The notes: generated by a model not told the origin, from the sequence alone. A stretch of 64,000 bases of DNA from an uncultured Actinomycetes bacterium (GCA_900314645.1 OMWB01000024.1:1-64000); one strand, 5' to 3'; counted from the stretch's first letter, positions 1-8,787 are shown. Made by a program: numbers and translations.

Positions 1-152
1 CCTCCCGGGGCCGTTTCAGTTCCAGATCGTTGTTTTCGCCCGCTGAGCTGGGCCTATGCCGGAATCTCTCCCACAGAAACCACCGAAGAGCCCATTTTTC
101 GGTACAGACCTCGACGCTCCGCAGAGCGTGGGTCAACAGAGATGGTCGAACT
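1..152. other. Window edge, no gene called
   Basis: I see no supported gene here. A short perfect inverted repeat (6-bp arms ACGCTC/GAGCGT, 4-nt loop) lies at about 114-129, just beyond the 3' end of the minus-strand gene that stops at 153. It lacks a T-run, so I do not call it a terminator. The mobile element presumably continues to the left of the window. Confidence 0.5.
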
Positions 153-1130
153 CTAGATGAGCGAGTCGACGACGGCTTTGTTGAGCACGCCACCGGCAAC
201 GTCGTCCCAGGTCTCTATGCTGGCAAGCCAGATGATGAACCGCTCGTGGACGAACCAGTCCACGCCGTCGACATGGACCTTCTCGAAGCCAGGCACAACG
301 CTCGGGTCGATCCCCGGATGGAAAGTGTCGGGTTTCGGAAGGATGTAGGGCACGCGACCCGATGCGTCGAAGAGCCCGTTACATGCGATGCGGAAGTGCT
401 TCCAGTCTGCGTTGAAGTCGTTTTGATGACCGAGAAAGCACTTCACGAAGGCCTCGTCGAACGCGTGGTTCACCTCGACGGGTTTGCCGTCGCGGTCGTA
501 GTGAACGAGTTCGTCGCGGCTCAGTATGCCCGCATAGCGTCTGTTGCCGTCGTCGTCATTGTCGTCATGACGCCAGTGCAAGACATCAGGCATTTCTGTG
601 CCGTAGCGTGCGAGCGCCGCGAGCGCGATCTGCGAGGGGTGCATGATTCTGTTGTCGAGCCAAAGCTCGCCGGCTTCTTCGGCACGAGCCTTCTCGCGGG
701 CGTAGGCGCGATCGCTCATGCGGCCTAAGCGCGAGTCTGGTCTGAGCGTGCCATCTTTGCCGCTGGAACGTCGGAACTCATCGTTAAAAATCTTGATCGG
801 ATTCTCCTTCGGCGCGATGTCGGTGCCGCTGCCGGTGAGGTAAGCAAGTAGGCAGAAGGCGCAACGCTCCGACGCGTTGGGGAAAGCATCGACAACGGTC
901 GGGTGGTCGGTGTAGAGGTCGATGCGACCGGCTTTGGCGACGGGCGTCGCGCGTTCGTAGAGAGCGTCAAGCTCCGTTACGAGCTCGTCGATGACAGGCT
1001 CGGCGCACCTCTTGGCGATGATGTCGCGCGTGCGCTTCTCGACGTCGCGCAGACCACCTGCGCGGTATGCCTCGACGAGCGCGAGGCGCAACTGTGCGGT
1101 ATGTTCGATTTGGCGAGGGTCAGGACACAT
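153..1130 (-). CDS. Hypothetical protein of the ardA operon
   Basis: Encodes 325 aa that I do not recognise. The start at 1130 is preceded on the minus strand by AAAGGAA at good spacing. The protein is soluble-looking, acidic and Asp-rich, with no signal peptide or membrane segment. It contains one Cys-x-x-Cys pair (residues near 90) and a DNDDDGN stretch. It is the last gene of a four-gene minus-strand operon, 50 bp after ardA, so a role in protecting or establishing incoming element DNA is possible. That is inference from position only. Confidence 0.7.
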   Translation of the reverse strand: MCPDPRQIEHTAQLRLALVEAYRAGGLRDVEKRTRDIIAKRCAEPVIDELVTELDALYERATPVAKAGRIDLYTDHPTVVDAFPNASERCAFCLLAYLTGSGTDIAPKENPIKIFNDEFRRSSGKDGTLRPDSRLGRMSDRAYAREKARAEEAGELWLDNRIMHPSQIALAALARYGTEMPDVLHWRHDDNDDDGNRRYAGILSRDELVHYDRDGKPVEVNHAFDEAFVKCFLGHQNDFNADWKHFRIACNGLFDASGRVPYILPKPDTFHPGIDPSVVPGFEKVHVDGVDWFVHERFIIWLASIETWDDVAGGVLNKAVVDSLI

Positions 1131-1180
1131 AGGGTTCCTTTCTATGGTTGTGCCGTAATTACTGCGTACTGAAGAGCGGA

Positions 1181-1828
1181 CTACGCGTCATCGTCATGCC
1201 AGGGCATCATGGCTTCGATTTCCTGCCAGGAATAGAGGTCCTCGCGCGGGTAGTCGCATGCTTGGTCGACATAGCCGTCATCTCCCAGCGCACAGTCCAT
1301 CGCTTGTGCGCGACCATACGCCTCAAGATCGAAGTAGTCCTGAGTATTGGCGGCTCCGAGTGCGTCCCACCACTCGGTGTACTGTGCCAAGGAGTAGCCA
1401 AACTTCGCTTCCGGGTTGTCGTTCTCGCACCACTCGGGGATGTCGTAGGAGTACACGGGCAGGTCGTCTGCCTGAAGGATGAAATTGCAGATGCCCAGTA
1501 GTGAGTCAGGCTCGTCGCCGCTGATTCCGATGAAGCGGGCGACCGTTTCGGCTTCGCTCGGGTGGTCCTCGATGAGCTGCGCGAGGACGTTAAGGTGTTC
1601 GAGTGAGGTGTACTCCGAGAACGCACCACCGTAGGAACAGCCGAGCGGTACGCCATCGTAATCGGAGATATAAGTCTCTTCATGACGACGGTCGTAGAGC
1701 TTGTGTTTGATGAGCCACGGACGGATTTCTGACGGTTCAACTGGGAGGTCAATCCAGGCGTCGTGCAGCTCTCCTTCCGCGTAATAGCCGTGATTCCCGA
1801 CGCAAACTGATATTGTTGCCATGGTCAT
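1181..1828 (-). CDS. ardA: ArdA-type antirestriction protein
   Basis: 215 aa, the size of ArdA proteins. The N-terminus (ISVCVGNHGYYAEGELHDAW, then IDLPVEP) matches the ArdA start, which normally reads as a short strand, Y-N-x-G-x-L-x-G-x-W, then a conserved (L/I)DLP. A central ETYISDYDG and a very acidic overall composition fit the family. ArdA mimics B-form DNA and inhibits type I restriction enzymes when a conjugative element enters a new host. The ATG at 1828 overlaps the upstream stop as ATGA, which fixes the start; a second in-frame ATG lies at 1822. Its position beside a probable transfer origin is typical of leading-region ardA genes. Confidence 0.85.
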   Translation of the reverse strand: MTMATISVCVGNHGYYAEGELHDAWIDLPVEPSEIRPWLIKHKLYDRRHEETYISDYDGVPLGCSYGGAFSEYTSLEHLNVLAQLIEDHPSEAETVARFIGISGDEPDSLLGICNFILQADDLPVYSYDIPEWCENDNPEAKFGYSLAQYTEWWDALGAANTQDYFDLEAYGRAQAMDCALGDDGYVDQACDYPREDLYSWQEIEAMMPWHDDDA

Positions 1829-2430
1829 TCGCCACCTTCGCTGGATTCCCATTCCTGAATGACTTCGGCGAGGTTTTCGAGGTATGAGGTGTAGGTCATC
1901 TCGTCGCAGTCCCACATCTCCTCTCGGCTACCGTCATCCCATGCGACGCCATAGATTGCTTCTGGATCACCGACGAGCTCTGCTCTCGGGTCGCAGGCGA
2001 GCGATATGAGCCGACCCCACGCCGTCCGTCCGGAGATGTCGTCGACGCAGACGGTCTCGCCGCGCTCGTCGATTGACGTTGCTTGAATCAGAGCGTCTGC
2101 ACCGAGTCGCCAGTCGGACATCGTGAACGTTCGGTGCTTCTCGGCGAGCTCTTTCTTGTATGGTGTGGCGACGGGAATAGCTCTGAGTTCGGTTGGCCCA
2201 GGTGCCGCATAGCCGCAGGTTTCGTATTTGCGATTCATGAGTGGCACCGTGTTGTCGCCCTCGAAGAGCAGGTCGGCGCCTGCGCTCAGGATGTCGACGG
2301 CATCTGGTCCAGAGCGCCATGCGATCTCGACGCGGCGCGAGTCGTGGTGATACTCGGCGAGGGCTATGGTGCGGTTTGGAGCCCACTTTGGCAGGATGAT
2401 CGGCCCTGTGTGCGGGCGGTAGATGCTCAT
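1825..2430 (-). CDS. Hypothetical protein, ardA operon
   Basis: 201 aa, not recognised. The ATG at 2430 overlaps the stop of the upstream gene as ATGA, and its own stop overlaps the ardA start in the same way. The three genes are therefore almost certainly translationally coupled. The protein is acidic near its C-terminus, with many Asp, Glu and Trp residues (DDGSREEMWDCDE), and has no membrane segments. A small acidic partner of ArdA would fit an anti-defence operon, but no fold can be assigned by eye. Confidence 0.65.
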   Translation of the reverse strand: MSIYRPHTGPIILPKWAPNRTIALAEYHHDSRRVEIAWRSGPDAVDILSAGADLLFEGDNTVPLMNRKYETCGYAAPGPTELRAIPVATPYKKELAEKHRTFTMSDWRLGADALIQATSIDERGETVCVDDISGRTAWGRLISLACDPRAELVGDPEAIYGVAWDDGSREEMWDCDEMTYTSYLENLAEVIQEWESSEGGE

Positions 2431-2930
2431 AGTTGTGACCAATCTCCGCCCTCGTCGCAGAGACCGTCGTAGTCGACGTACGCGAGGTTGTGGTGCTCGA
2501 CGATGTGGGTGCGCGTCGGCGTCGATATGACGTCGACGATGACGCCCTCAATCGACTCCGTGTCGTTGATGTTGAGCGAGAGGCGCATGTCGGCGACGTA
2601 CGCGTCGACAGTTTGCCTGAGACGCGAGACGAGTTCTCCATCGAGCGTGGGGTCGTGCCGTGCGCAGGCGAGTGTCGCGTCGGCGTCGCTCTCGGCATCG
2701 TAGGTGCGCATGATTATGAGCAGGATCTCGTCATGGCTTTGCGCGATGATGTCAAGCTCTTGCGCAAGCGGGTTGGACCACTCGTGTGTCGGTTCGAGGG
2801 GCTCAAGATAGCGGATGAGGCACGCGTCGGCGACTATGCTCTTGGCGCGCTTTCGGTCGAGTCTCTTTGTGCTGCTGTCGTGGATGGTGAGCGCGTCATG
2901 GCTCACGACGGTGAGGACTGCGTCGCTCAT
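2427..2930 (-). CDS. Hypothetical protein, first gene of ardA operon
   Basis: 167 aa, not recognised. The start at 2930 is chosen because AAAGGAG lies just upstream; longer in-frame extensions run into the hairpin region. The protein begins MSDAVLTVVSHDAL and is rich in Asp and Glu with a predicted mixed alpha/beta pattern. It is the first gene of the minus-strand operon leading to ardA. Its promoter must lie in the inverted-repeat-rich DNA immediately upstream; the closest element is the 12-bp inverted repeat at 2987-3015. Confidence 0.65.
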   Translation of the reverse strand: MSDAVLTVVSHDALTIHDSSTKRLDRKRAKSIVADACLIRYLEPLEPTHEWSNPLAQELDIIAQSHDEILLIIMRTYDAESDADATLACARHDPTLDGELVSRLRQTVDAYVADMRLSLNINDTESIEGVIVDVISTPTRTHIVEHHNLAYVDYDGLCDEGGDWSQL

Positions 2931-2986
2931 GGGCGGGCTCCTTTCGAGGGCATACGGAGCTGTTTTGGGCACACCGCATCCCTGTA

Positions 2987-3015
2987 TGCATGGTGCGATT
3001 GAGTCGCACCATGCA
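2987..3015. repeat. 12-bp perfect inverted repeat
   Basis: Arms TGCATGGTGCGA and TCGCACCATGCA with a 5-nt loop. It lies 57 bp upstream of the first gene of the ardA operon, so it could be an operator or part of a single-strand promoter. There is no T-run to suggest termination. Confidence 0.6.
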
Positions 3016-4192
3016 CGGCCCGCTTTGTGATGGGGATGCGAGAGTTTTCGCACATCTTCGTGCAAGAGTAGGGACCCTTATTTGTCCCGAAACGCAGCAC
3101 GGGATGTCGGAAACTCGGAGTGCTTCGATGGCGGAGTCGGCGCTACTGTGGCGATACCTGCCATCGGTTTTGCGGCGCGGAAGTGACAGAGCCGCGACGC
3201 GGTTCGTTGTCACGTCGCGGTGTTTCTCGCGGGTGGGAACGCTTGCGTTCATCACCAACGCGAGTGCGAGGGATTGGCACCAGATGATGACTTTGGCAGC
3301 ATCGTTGGTGGCAGCTCTCGCTTCGACGACACGCTGCAAGTGAGTGACAAAACTCGAAGAGTTTGTTGTCACGAACGGGTCGCGTGGAGGAGCGGACATT
3401 GCGCAGAAAGCTCGCACGAAGTGCGGCCAAACTGTGCGCAATGTCGAGGCGCGAGCGGAACCAGATGACACACAGGGAGCGTAGCGGATGTGCGTCGGAT
3501 GGTGCAGCGAGCGCTAGCCGGAGGATCCAAGGGGCGCGCAGCGGGCCCCTTGGCAAGTGTTACGCTGAATAGTCACGAGGCCGAAACGTAGTGAAGGCCC
3601 GTGTACGTATGAAGCGTCTACTTGCTTTTTTTCTTGAGGCGGCATCGTGCCGGGACAGAACACGCACCGCAACAACAGTGGTTTTACCACTTTTGGGGGC
3701 GTGTCATGGCTCGGCCTGGGGCGCTCACGTCACTTATTCTGTGACGGGAGCGAGCGCAGCGGACGTGTGCGAAATGGCTGTTCCGTGGTTGTGCCACGAA
3801 GGCCATGGAGCGCACGGCAGCGCAGTGTCCCCAGAGGCGCCGCCCGATCCGTTCGAGTATTCTCGAACGGACAGAGCTCTTCATTTCCGTCGGGGTGAGC
3901 GTGCTCGCCCCGACGGGCATTCGCGCACATGCGCGACACAGGTTTTGCTTCGATTTGTGCTCTTGGTTTCGTGTCGCCGTGTCGCGACACGCGCTCTGAA
4001 CTGCTTCGATTTGGATGCACTTCGCCCTTCGTCGCGGCACCTTCCGTGACGCGCGATGCGGCTTGCCGCACCTGTGTCCTGTGGCACGCTTTTGTGCTAC
4101 AGTCTTTTGTTGAGAACCGAATAGATGACGTTTGCGGCTCAACCAAAACTGTATGCGCAGACGCGCGTACGCACCCGAAAGCTTTCTTGAAT

Positions 4193-4247
4193 AAGGCGGC
4201 AAGCAGACAGCGACGTTTCAGTCGCGTTGTCTGCGGTCGCCTTTTCT
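4193..4247 (+). terminator. Long stem-loop before mobC (terminator, attenuator or oriT hairpin)
   Basis: Outer arms AAGGCG/CGCCTT enclose inner arms GCAGACAGCGAC and GTCGCGTTGTCTGC (2-nt bulge) around a 6-nt loop. The downstream side runs into CCTTTTCTC, giving a rho-independent shape on the plus strand. It ends about 37 bp before the mobC start. It could attenuate mob expression or be a relaxosome-recognised hairpin; sequence alone does not decide. Confidence 0.5.
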
Positions 4248-4283
4248 CATGACCCGTCATCGTTTTGAGACGGGAGTCATGTC

Positions 4284-4796
4284 ATGAGCAAGGCGAGCAT
4301 AAGTGATGGGGCGAACATAGTGCAGATGCCTGCAGACGTCGTCGCAGGCTTTCTCACGGGCGAGCACGAGCCGAAGACGGAGCGCCTGGAGATACGCTTC
4401 AGCAAGAACCAGATGGCGGCCCTCGCGTATGTCGCCGAGCGTCTGGGCGTGACCGTGAGCGAGACGGTGCGCCGCACGATCTTCTCTCCGGAGCGCCTGA
4501 GCCAGATGATGACGATGCGCGAGTGGCGCTCGGTCGGCGACTACGCGATGTACCGTCGTGCGGTCGGGGCGCTGACAGACGAAGTCTTCCGCACGCACCA
4601 GGGCATCGCGCGGGTCGGCAACAACGTGAACCAGATCGCGAGGAAGCTGAATCGCGGCGTGCGCCCTGCAGGCGGCGAGCTGAAGCAATTCATAAGCGAG
4701 TTTGCAGAATTGAAGGAACAGCTCGCCGCGATCGAGGCGAAGCTTGACCGGCTGCTGGTCTGCTACGAGTCGCTGGAACCCCTCGAAGGTGAGTGA
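4284..4796 (+). CDS. mobC: MobC-like relaxosome accessory protein
   Basis: 170 aa. The centre carries GNNVNQIARKLNRG (residues about 110-123), the conserved MobC motif that usually reads G-N-N-(L/I)-N-Q-I-A. The N-terminal half (about residues 30-70) looks like a ribbon-helix-helix region followed by a basic helix (SETVRRTIFSPERL). MobC proteins bind oriT and help the relaxase open the DNA. The start ATG follows GGGAG. The gene overlaps or abuts the relaxase gene, as usual for mobC-mobA pairs. Confidence 0.8.
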   Translation: MSKASISDGANIVQMPADVVAGFLTGEHEPKTERLEIRFSKNQMAALAYVAERLGVTVSETVRRTIFSPERLSQMMTMREWRSVGDYAMYRRAVGALTDEVFRTHQGIARVGNNVNQIARKLNRGVRPAGGELKQFISEFAELKEQLAAIEAKLDRLLVCYESLEPLEGE

Positions 4797-4801
4797 TAGC
4801 G

Positions 4802-6790
4802 ATGCCGACCACTTACGTCGAGGGCCTGCCACATCTGGGGGGACGACTGAACTACGTGACGTATGGCTCTGGGACCGAGGGCACGAGGAACCGCAACGAG
4901 CGCAACGCGGTGCGCCCGCTCGACTTCTGGTGCGACTTCGGCACGCGCGAGGAGCTTGCGAACTACGCGCGTGGCGTGTCCAGGCACTTCGGCAATCGCA
5001 AGTACGAGGCCTACGAAGTGCGCGTCTCCTGGAGCCGCGACGAGCTGAAACCTGAGAACCCCGAAGACGTGCGCGCCGCGATGGAGTTCGGTCGCGCACT
5101 CGTGGACGAGCTCTATCCGAACTCGCCGTGCGCGATAACCGCACACGGGGATGGCGTCGGCAAGTGCCTGCACCTGCACATCGACATCGTGAACGTCCGC
5201 GACACGGAGTCATTGCTCGCGATACGCGGGCGCGGTCGAAAGAACTGGGAGATCCGCGCAGTCACCGACGTGCTCTGCAGGCAGCGCGGGATGCGCGTCG
5301 TGCGTCCGGCGCCGCACACGGGAACGTGGGCGGAGCGCAAGGAGGAACTCGAGGCGAAGGTGCGCGACACGACGACGCAGTTGAAGCCTGGCGACACGTG
5401 GCCAAGGTCGCTGCGTGATGCGACGGTGGCCCTCAGGATCGGCACGCTGATTGACGAGACGATCGCCGCGGACGCGCGAAACATCAGAAGTGTCGAGGAC
5501 TTCGAGTCGGCATTGGCGAAGCGTGGCGTCGGCATCACGAGAAAGCCCTTGCCCGACGGCGGCGAGGGTTGGACGTACACGGCTGAGGTGGAGCTCGAGG
5601 GAAAGACGCGCCGCCGACGCTGCAAGGCTTCGAAGATCCTGCGCCAGTTCTCCGCGCCGCATGCCCTCGACACGATACGCGCAGAGGCCGAGCGCCAGGC
5701 CGAGGCCGAGCGCGCAGCCGAGGCAGAGGCACAGGCACTCGCGCAGGCGAGCCGTGACGCGGAGCTGGCTCGCAAGGAGAGGGAGCGAAAGGAGAAGGAG
5801 AGCAAGCCGGATGAGCGTGGGCCTGGCAACTGGGTCGGGAAGCTGAAGTATGGCGACGACGGGCGTGCGACACTGAACAGCTTCATGCAGCCCGGCGACC
5901 TCATTCGACTGAGGTCCGAGCCAGATGCGGTCCAGCGCGACCTCGAGACGCGTCGCGACGCCTTCGAGAGGGCGCAGAGGACGGCTGCTGAGCGCTCCCA
6001 GCGCGAGGAGGCCGCAAGGGTCGCGCAGAGAAGGTTCGAGCAGTCGCGGACGCAGGAGAGCCGCGATCTCATTGCCGAGATTGGCCAGCAGGCAGCGGCT
6101 GAGGCGGAACTTGAGCGCGAACGTGCGCGCAGACGGCGCGACGACGAGACAAAGCGGCAGCGTACGGAGGCGCTGGAACGCGCCGTGCAGGTCGTGCCGA
6201 GGATGCGCAATGCCACCATCATCGTCAACGCCGCGCTCATCGGCGCAGAAGAATCGCCATGGTCGCTGAAGGTCGACGAGTCCATGGTGTCCATCTTCGT
6301 CGACGCCGCCGTCGAGAACATGCCGAGAGAGGTCTCGCCAAGGCTTAGGCGCGAAATCATGTCCTGGCAGGGCGAGGAGCCGCAAGGCACAGACGGTACC
6401 CCTGCGGCACATGTGGTTGCAGAGCGCGTGGCGACGCAGCTGCGCGCGGGAATCGGTGGCACGTGGGAGATGCCGACCGAGCAGATGAAAGGCTTTGCCG
6501 CAGGATTTGACCGCGCGATGCGGGAGGCCGAGGCTGACGGCAGCTATGGTGCCGCGCAATTCTTGTGCGGCATGTTCGGCAAGTTCTGCAAGTCGGTGTA
6601 CGGCGCCGCGATATCGATTGTCCAGATGGCGCGACAGACTTTCCGCGATATTGCCGACCTGAGTGGCACAGGCGTCTCGCAGCCGAAGCAGGAAAGGCAA
6701 CGCGCCGTGGCCGAGCCCGCACCGATTCGGGAGGAGCCGAAGCCGCTGTCCGATCTGGATTTGAGCGGGCTCACGAACTTCGGCGAGTAG
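4802..6790 (+). CDS. MobA/VirD2-type relaxase
   Basis: 662 aa from the ATG at 4802, which has AAGGTGA 8 nt upstream; a GTG at 4793 is the alternative. The N-terminal third is a HUH relaxase domain. The metal-binding histidine motif is visible as ITAHGDGVGKCLHLHIDIVN (near residues 105-125), with the HxH pair and trailing Asn of motif III. The candidate nucleophile is Tyr near the N-terminus (YVTYGSG). Residues about 280-470 are an Arg/Glu/Ala-rich coiled coil. The C-terminus has a hydrophobic stretch before PIREEPKPLSD. The enzyme should nick oriT and pilot the strand to a recipient. It looks closest to MOBP relaxases, though the family call is by eye. Confidence 0.85.
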   Translation: MPTTYVEGLPHLGGRLNYVTYGSGTEGTRNRNERNAVRPLDFWCDFGTREELANYARGVSRHFGNRKYEAYEVRVSWSRDELKPENPEDVRAAMEFGRALVDELYPNSPCAITAHGDGVGKCLHLHIDIVNVRDTESLLAIRGRGRKNWEIRAVTDVLCRQRGMRVVRPAPHTGTWAERKEELEAKVRDTTTQLKPGDTWPRSLRDATVALRIGTLIDETIAADARNIRSVEDFESALAKRGVGITRKPLPDGGEGWTYTAEVELEGKTRRRRCKASKILRQFSAPHALDTIRAEAERQAEAERAAEAEAQALAQASRDAELARKERERKEKESKPDERGPGNWVGKLKYGDDGRATLNSFMQPGDLIRLRSEPDAVQRDLETRRDAFERAQRTAAERSQREEAARVAQRRFEQSRTQESRDLIAEIGQQAAAEAELERERARRRRDDETKRQRTEALERAVQVVPRMRNATIIVNAALIGAEESPWSLKVDESMVSIFVDAAVENMPREVSPRLRREIMSWQGEEPQGTDGTPAAHVVAERVATQLRAGIGGTWEMPTEQMKGFAAGFDRAMREAEADGSYGAAQFLCGMFGKFCKSVYGAAISIVQMARQTFRDIADLSGTGVSQPKQERQRAVAEPAPIREEPKPLSDLDLSGLTNFGE

Positions 6791-6808
6791 GAGCTTTGAA
6801 CAAAAAGA

Positions 6809-6838
6809 TGCCCCCAAGCCGTGAGGCCTGGGGGCACC
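6809..6838 (-). terminator. Terminator between relaxase and the minus-strand operon
   Basis: Inverted repeat with 12-bp arms (one mismatch) at 6809-6820 and 6825-6836. On the minus strand it is followed by ATCTTTTTG, a typical rho-independent tail, so it mainly terminates the long minus-strand operon. It may also stop relaxase transcripts from the plus side. Confidence 0.75.
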
Positions 6839-6841
6839 TTG

Positions 6842-7180
6842 TTACCGTTCGAGCCGGGGGTGTCTGTTGTCGTGGCACTCGTCGCCATGCCACCACACCA
6901 CGGGTCGCCCGGGCACGATCTCGGCGGCGAGCATGATGGCGTAGTCGTGTGTGGTGCCGTCATCGTCGACGATGCGAGGAGAGACGTCGACAGAGATGCC
7001 GTCTGAGTCATCAAGTTTTACGAGGTAGTCGAGGATGCTGCGGTGTGTGGTGGTGAGCCCGTCGACAGCTGCGCATGCGTTGTCATAATCGTCGAAGACG
7101 GCATGCTCGTATGCTGCGTCGAACTCTCGAAGCTCACCTTCAACGAACATCGTCGTCGACAATACGAACTGTACGCTCAT
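6842..7180 (-). CDS. Hypothetical protein, last gene of the SSB/DprA operon
   Basis: 112 aa, not recognised. The start ATG at 7180 overlaps the ComM-like gene stop as ATGA. The segment DDYDNACAAVDGL resembles DVDAACAALDEL in the protein encoded at 10014-10379, which suggests two small paralogues within this operon. The protein is acidic with no signal peptide. It is followed directly by a strong terminator. Confidence 0.65.
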   Translation of the reverse strand: MSVQFVLSTTMFVEGELREFDAAYEHAVFDDYDNACAAVDGLTTTHRSILDYLVKLDDSDGISVDVSPRIVDDDGTTHDYAIMLAAEIVPGRPVVWWHGDECHDNRHPRLER

Positions 7181-8223
7181 AGCATGACCTCGGTGAAGCC
7201 GAGGCGAGCGAGACCGCGCAAGAGCTGTTCAGACGGTGTTTTCGTTTCTGTCGTCGTTGCGACCACGAGTGCAGGTTCGGCAGGCATGGTCCATGCACCT
7301 TCGACGCGCACGACGCGTACTTCGCGCTCTTGGAGAGGGCGCGTCATGATGTCGAGCTGTGATTGCGACCAGCGCTCCACGTCACTGATGAGCAGGAGTC
7401 CGTGCGTCGCGAGCGTGAGCTCGCCCGGCATGACCGGACGTCCGCCACCGATGAGCCCGGCACAGGAGATTGAGTGATGTGGGCAGCGGAAGGGCGGCTC
7501 ACCCGTGAAACTGACACGGCACGCGCTGTGGATGCAGGCGAGCTCTGTGCACTGTTCGGGCGCGAGCGATGGCAACGCTGCGTGCAGGGCACGCACGGCG
7601 CGTGAGACAGGCCCGTCTGCGCCACGAAGCAGGATGATGGAGTGTGACTCCATTGCGGCCTGGAAAGCGCCTCTCAGAGCATCTGGTGGCGTCTGTGGCG
7701 TGCGAGGGACGGGGCTTATGCCCGCCGACAGCGTCGGTGTCCAGTCGAGAGCGCGAAGGTCACCGAGGGTAGGCACAGGCACATGAGATGTGAGTTGAGA
7801 TGTCGGAGCGCAGACGAGCATTGTGTCATGCTCTGCACACCAGCGGTCATAGCAGGCCATGCCACGCACGTCGACAACGTCGCCGCGTAGCGTGAGTTCG
7901 CCGACGAGGACAGCATCATCGGGCACAGGTGGAATCTGGCCAGATGCGGCAAGAATTGCAGCGGCAATGGCGAGGTCTGCCCCGGTGCCACGGACGCGGA
8001 CCGACGAGGGATGCGTCTGCACGACGATGGACGCCTGCGGCATCTCGAAGCCAGTGGCGCGAATTGCTGTACGGACACGGCAAGCGGCCTCCGCACCGAG
8101 CGCATCGCCAAGGCCGAGGATAGTGAGGCGCGGAATGCCGGGCGCAATTTGGCAGTCGAGAGTGAGCGGTGTCACGTCAAGCCCAGCGAGGTATGCGGAG
8201 CGGACGGAGGCTGTTTGGGGCAT
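7177..8223 (-). CDS. ComM/YifB-like protein with degenerate ATPase site
   Basis: 348 aa against about 500 for ComM. The start at 8223 has AAAGGA upstream. The N-terminal half is the ChlI-type domain shared by ComM proteins (TILGLGDALGAEAACRVRTA, then THPSSVRVRGTGADLAIAA). The middle matches the Mg-chelatase-like region (PPFRCPHHSIS, AGLIGGGRPVMPGELTLA). The Walker A position reads LLRGADGPVSRAV instead of G-P-P-G-S-G-K-T, and the Walker B position reads LLLISDVE. The C-terminal lid is short. ComM is a hexameric helicase that extends branch migration during natural transformation. This copy has probably lost ATP hydrolysis and may act as a structural or dominant partner. Co-transcribed with the genes on either side. 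Confidence 0.75.
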   Translation of the reverse strand: MPQTASVRSAYLAGLDVTPLTLDCQIAPGIPRLTILGLGDALGAEAACRVRTAIRATGFEMPQASIVVQTHPSSVRVRGTGADLAIAAAILAASGQIPPVPDDAVLVGELTLRGDVVDVRGMACYDRWCAEHDTMLVCAPTSQLTSHVPVPTLGDLRALDWTPTLSAGISPVPRTPQTPPDALRGAFQAAMESHSIILLRGADGPVSRAVRALHAALPSLAPEQCTELACIHSACRVSFTGEPPFRCPHHSISCAGLIGGGRPVMPGELTLATHGLLLISDVERWSQSQLDIMTRPLQEREVRVVRVEGAWTMPAEPALVVATTTETKTPSEQLLRGLARLGFTEVML

Positions 8224-8359
8224 GTGGGAATCCTTTCGCGCGTATGTACGGCATACAGAAGGGCACAGTGATGCGTACATGGGGCTGATATCAGCCTGTG
8301 ACCCTGTATCGCCCGCCGATTGCGTCGGCAGGCGCAGCGGGACACGTCGACCAAAAGAG

Positions 8360-8390
8360 AGATGCCCCGCTCGTGAGCGGGGCATCCTAC
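8360..8390 (-). terminator. Rho-independent terminator after ssb
   Basis: Perfect 11-bp arms (8362-8372 and 8375-8385) with a 2-nt loop. On the minus strand the stem is followed by CTCTCTTTTGG. It lies 20-45 bp beyond the ssb stop, so the ComM-like gene downstream probably also has its own promoter within 8224-8360. Confidence 0.7.
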
Positions 8391-8406
8391 GCCATGGGAA
8401 AGGGTG

Positions 8407-8787
8407 CTAGTTCTTGGCGCGGGCCTTGAGACGGGCCTCGGTGACCGACTTCGGCTCGAGCAGGTCGACGCCGGTGATGCGCAGCGTCACGTCGAAGTGC
8501 TGGACGCCCTTCGAATCAGTGTAGTTGTCGTTCCTGAGCTCGTAGGTGATGCTGACGAGGTCGCCCTCGTGCATCATCGAGTAGACGTCGCCCTTGGCGT
8601 CTTTCGGCACGAAGGCCGTGAAGTCGACGAATTGGGCGCCGGTCTCGCCGTCCTTGCCCTTGAAGTTGTCGCGCAGCGCGAGGTTGACGACGATCTTCTT
8701 GGAGCCGTCTCCGTTCGTGAAGGTCACGGGATCCTTAACGAGACGACCGGTCGCGGTTCCGAAGTTGCGAGAGTTAATCGTTGCCAT
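8407..8787 (-). CDS. SSB-like single-stranded DNA-binding protein
   Basis: 126 aa from the ATG at 8787, preceded by AAAGGAC. The pattern GTATGRLVKDPVTFTNGDGS, then VVNLALRDNF, FVDFTAFVPKDA and SITYELRNDNY, follows the SSB OB fold (strand, glycine turn, conserved (D/E)F-x-x-(F/V)-x-(F/V)). It ends in KARAKN and lacks the acidic DDDIPF-type tail of housekeeping SSB, as many element-borne SSBs do. Its likely role is coating the incoming strand during transfer. It sits in the long minus-strand operon with the DprA-like and ComM-like genes. Confidence 0.75.
   Translation of the reverse strand: MATINSRNFGTATGRLVKDPVTFTNGDGSKKIVVNLALRDNFKGKDGETGAQFVDFTAFVPKDAKGDVYSMMHEGDLVSITYELRNDNYTDSKGVQHFDVTLRITGVDLLEPKSVTEARLKARAKN

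Larger units (their letters stand above)
2931..4283. other. Non-coding, hairpin-dense region; candidate oriT / ssDNA promoter
   Basis: 1.35 kb without a convincing gene, between the divergent ardA operon and mobC. It holds a series of inverted repeats: 2987-2998/3004-3015 (12 bp, perfect), 3395-3405/3435-3445 (11 bp), 3527-3535/3545-3553 (9 bp), 3677-3682/3686-3691, 3728-3733/3741-3746, 3784-3788/3794-3798, 3848-3857/3862-3871 (10 bp, 4-nt loop), 3888-3900/3903-3915 (13 bp, one mismatch), 3921-3927/3930-3936, the palindrome 3978-3991, 4057-4062/4065-4070, and a long imperfect stem 4193-4243. A transfer origin normally sits just before mobC and relaxase genes, so oriT is likely here. Single-strand initiation sites or ssDNA promoters are also possible. 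No nic site was identified. Confidence 0.6.

Noticed and set aside
5113..6462. 449-codon frame opposite the relaxase
   Set aside because: Ser/Ala/Arg-rich shadow of the coiled-coil region in high-GC DNA; no motif, and the plus-strand relaxase has clear HUH residues.
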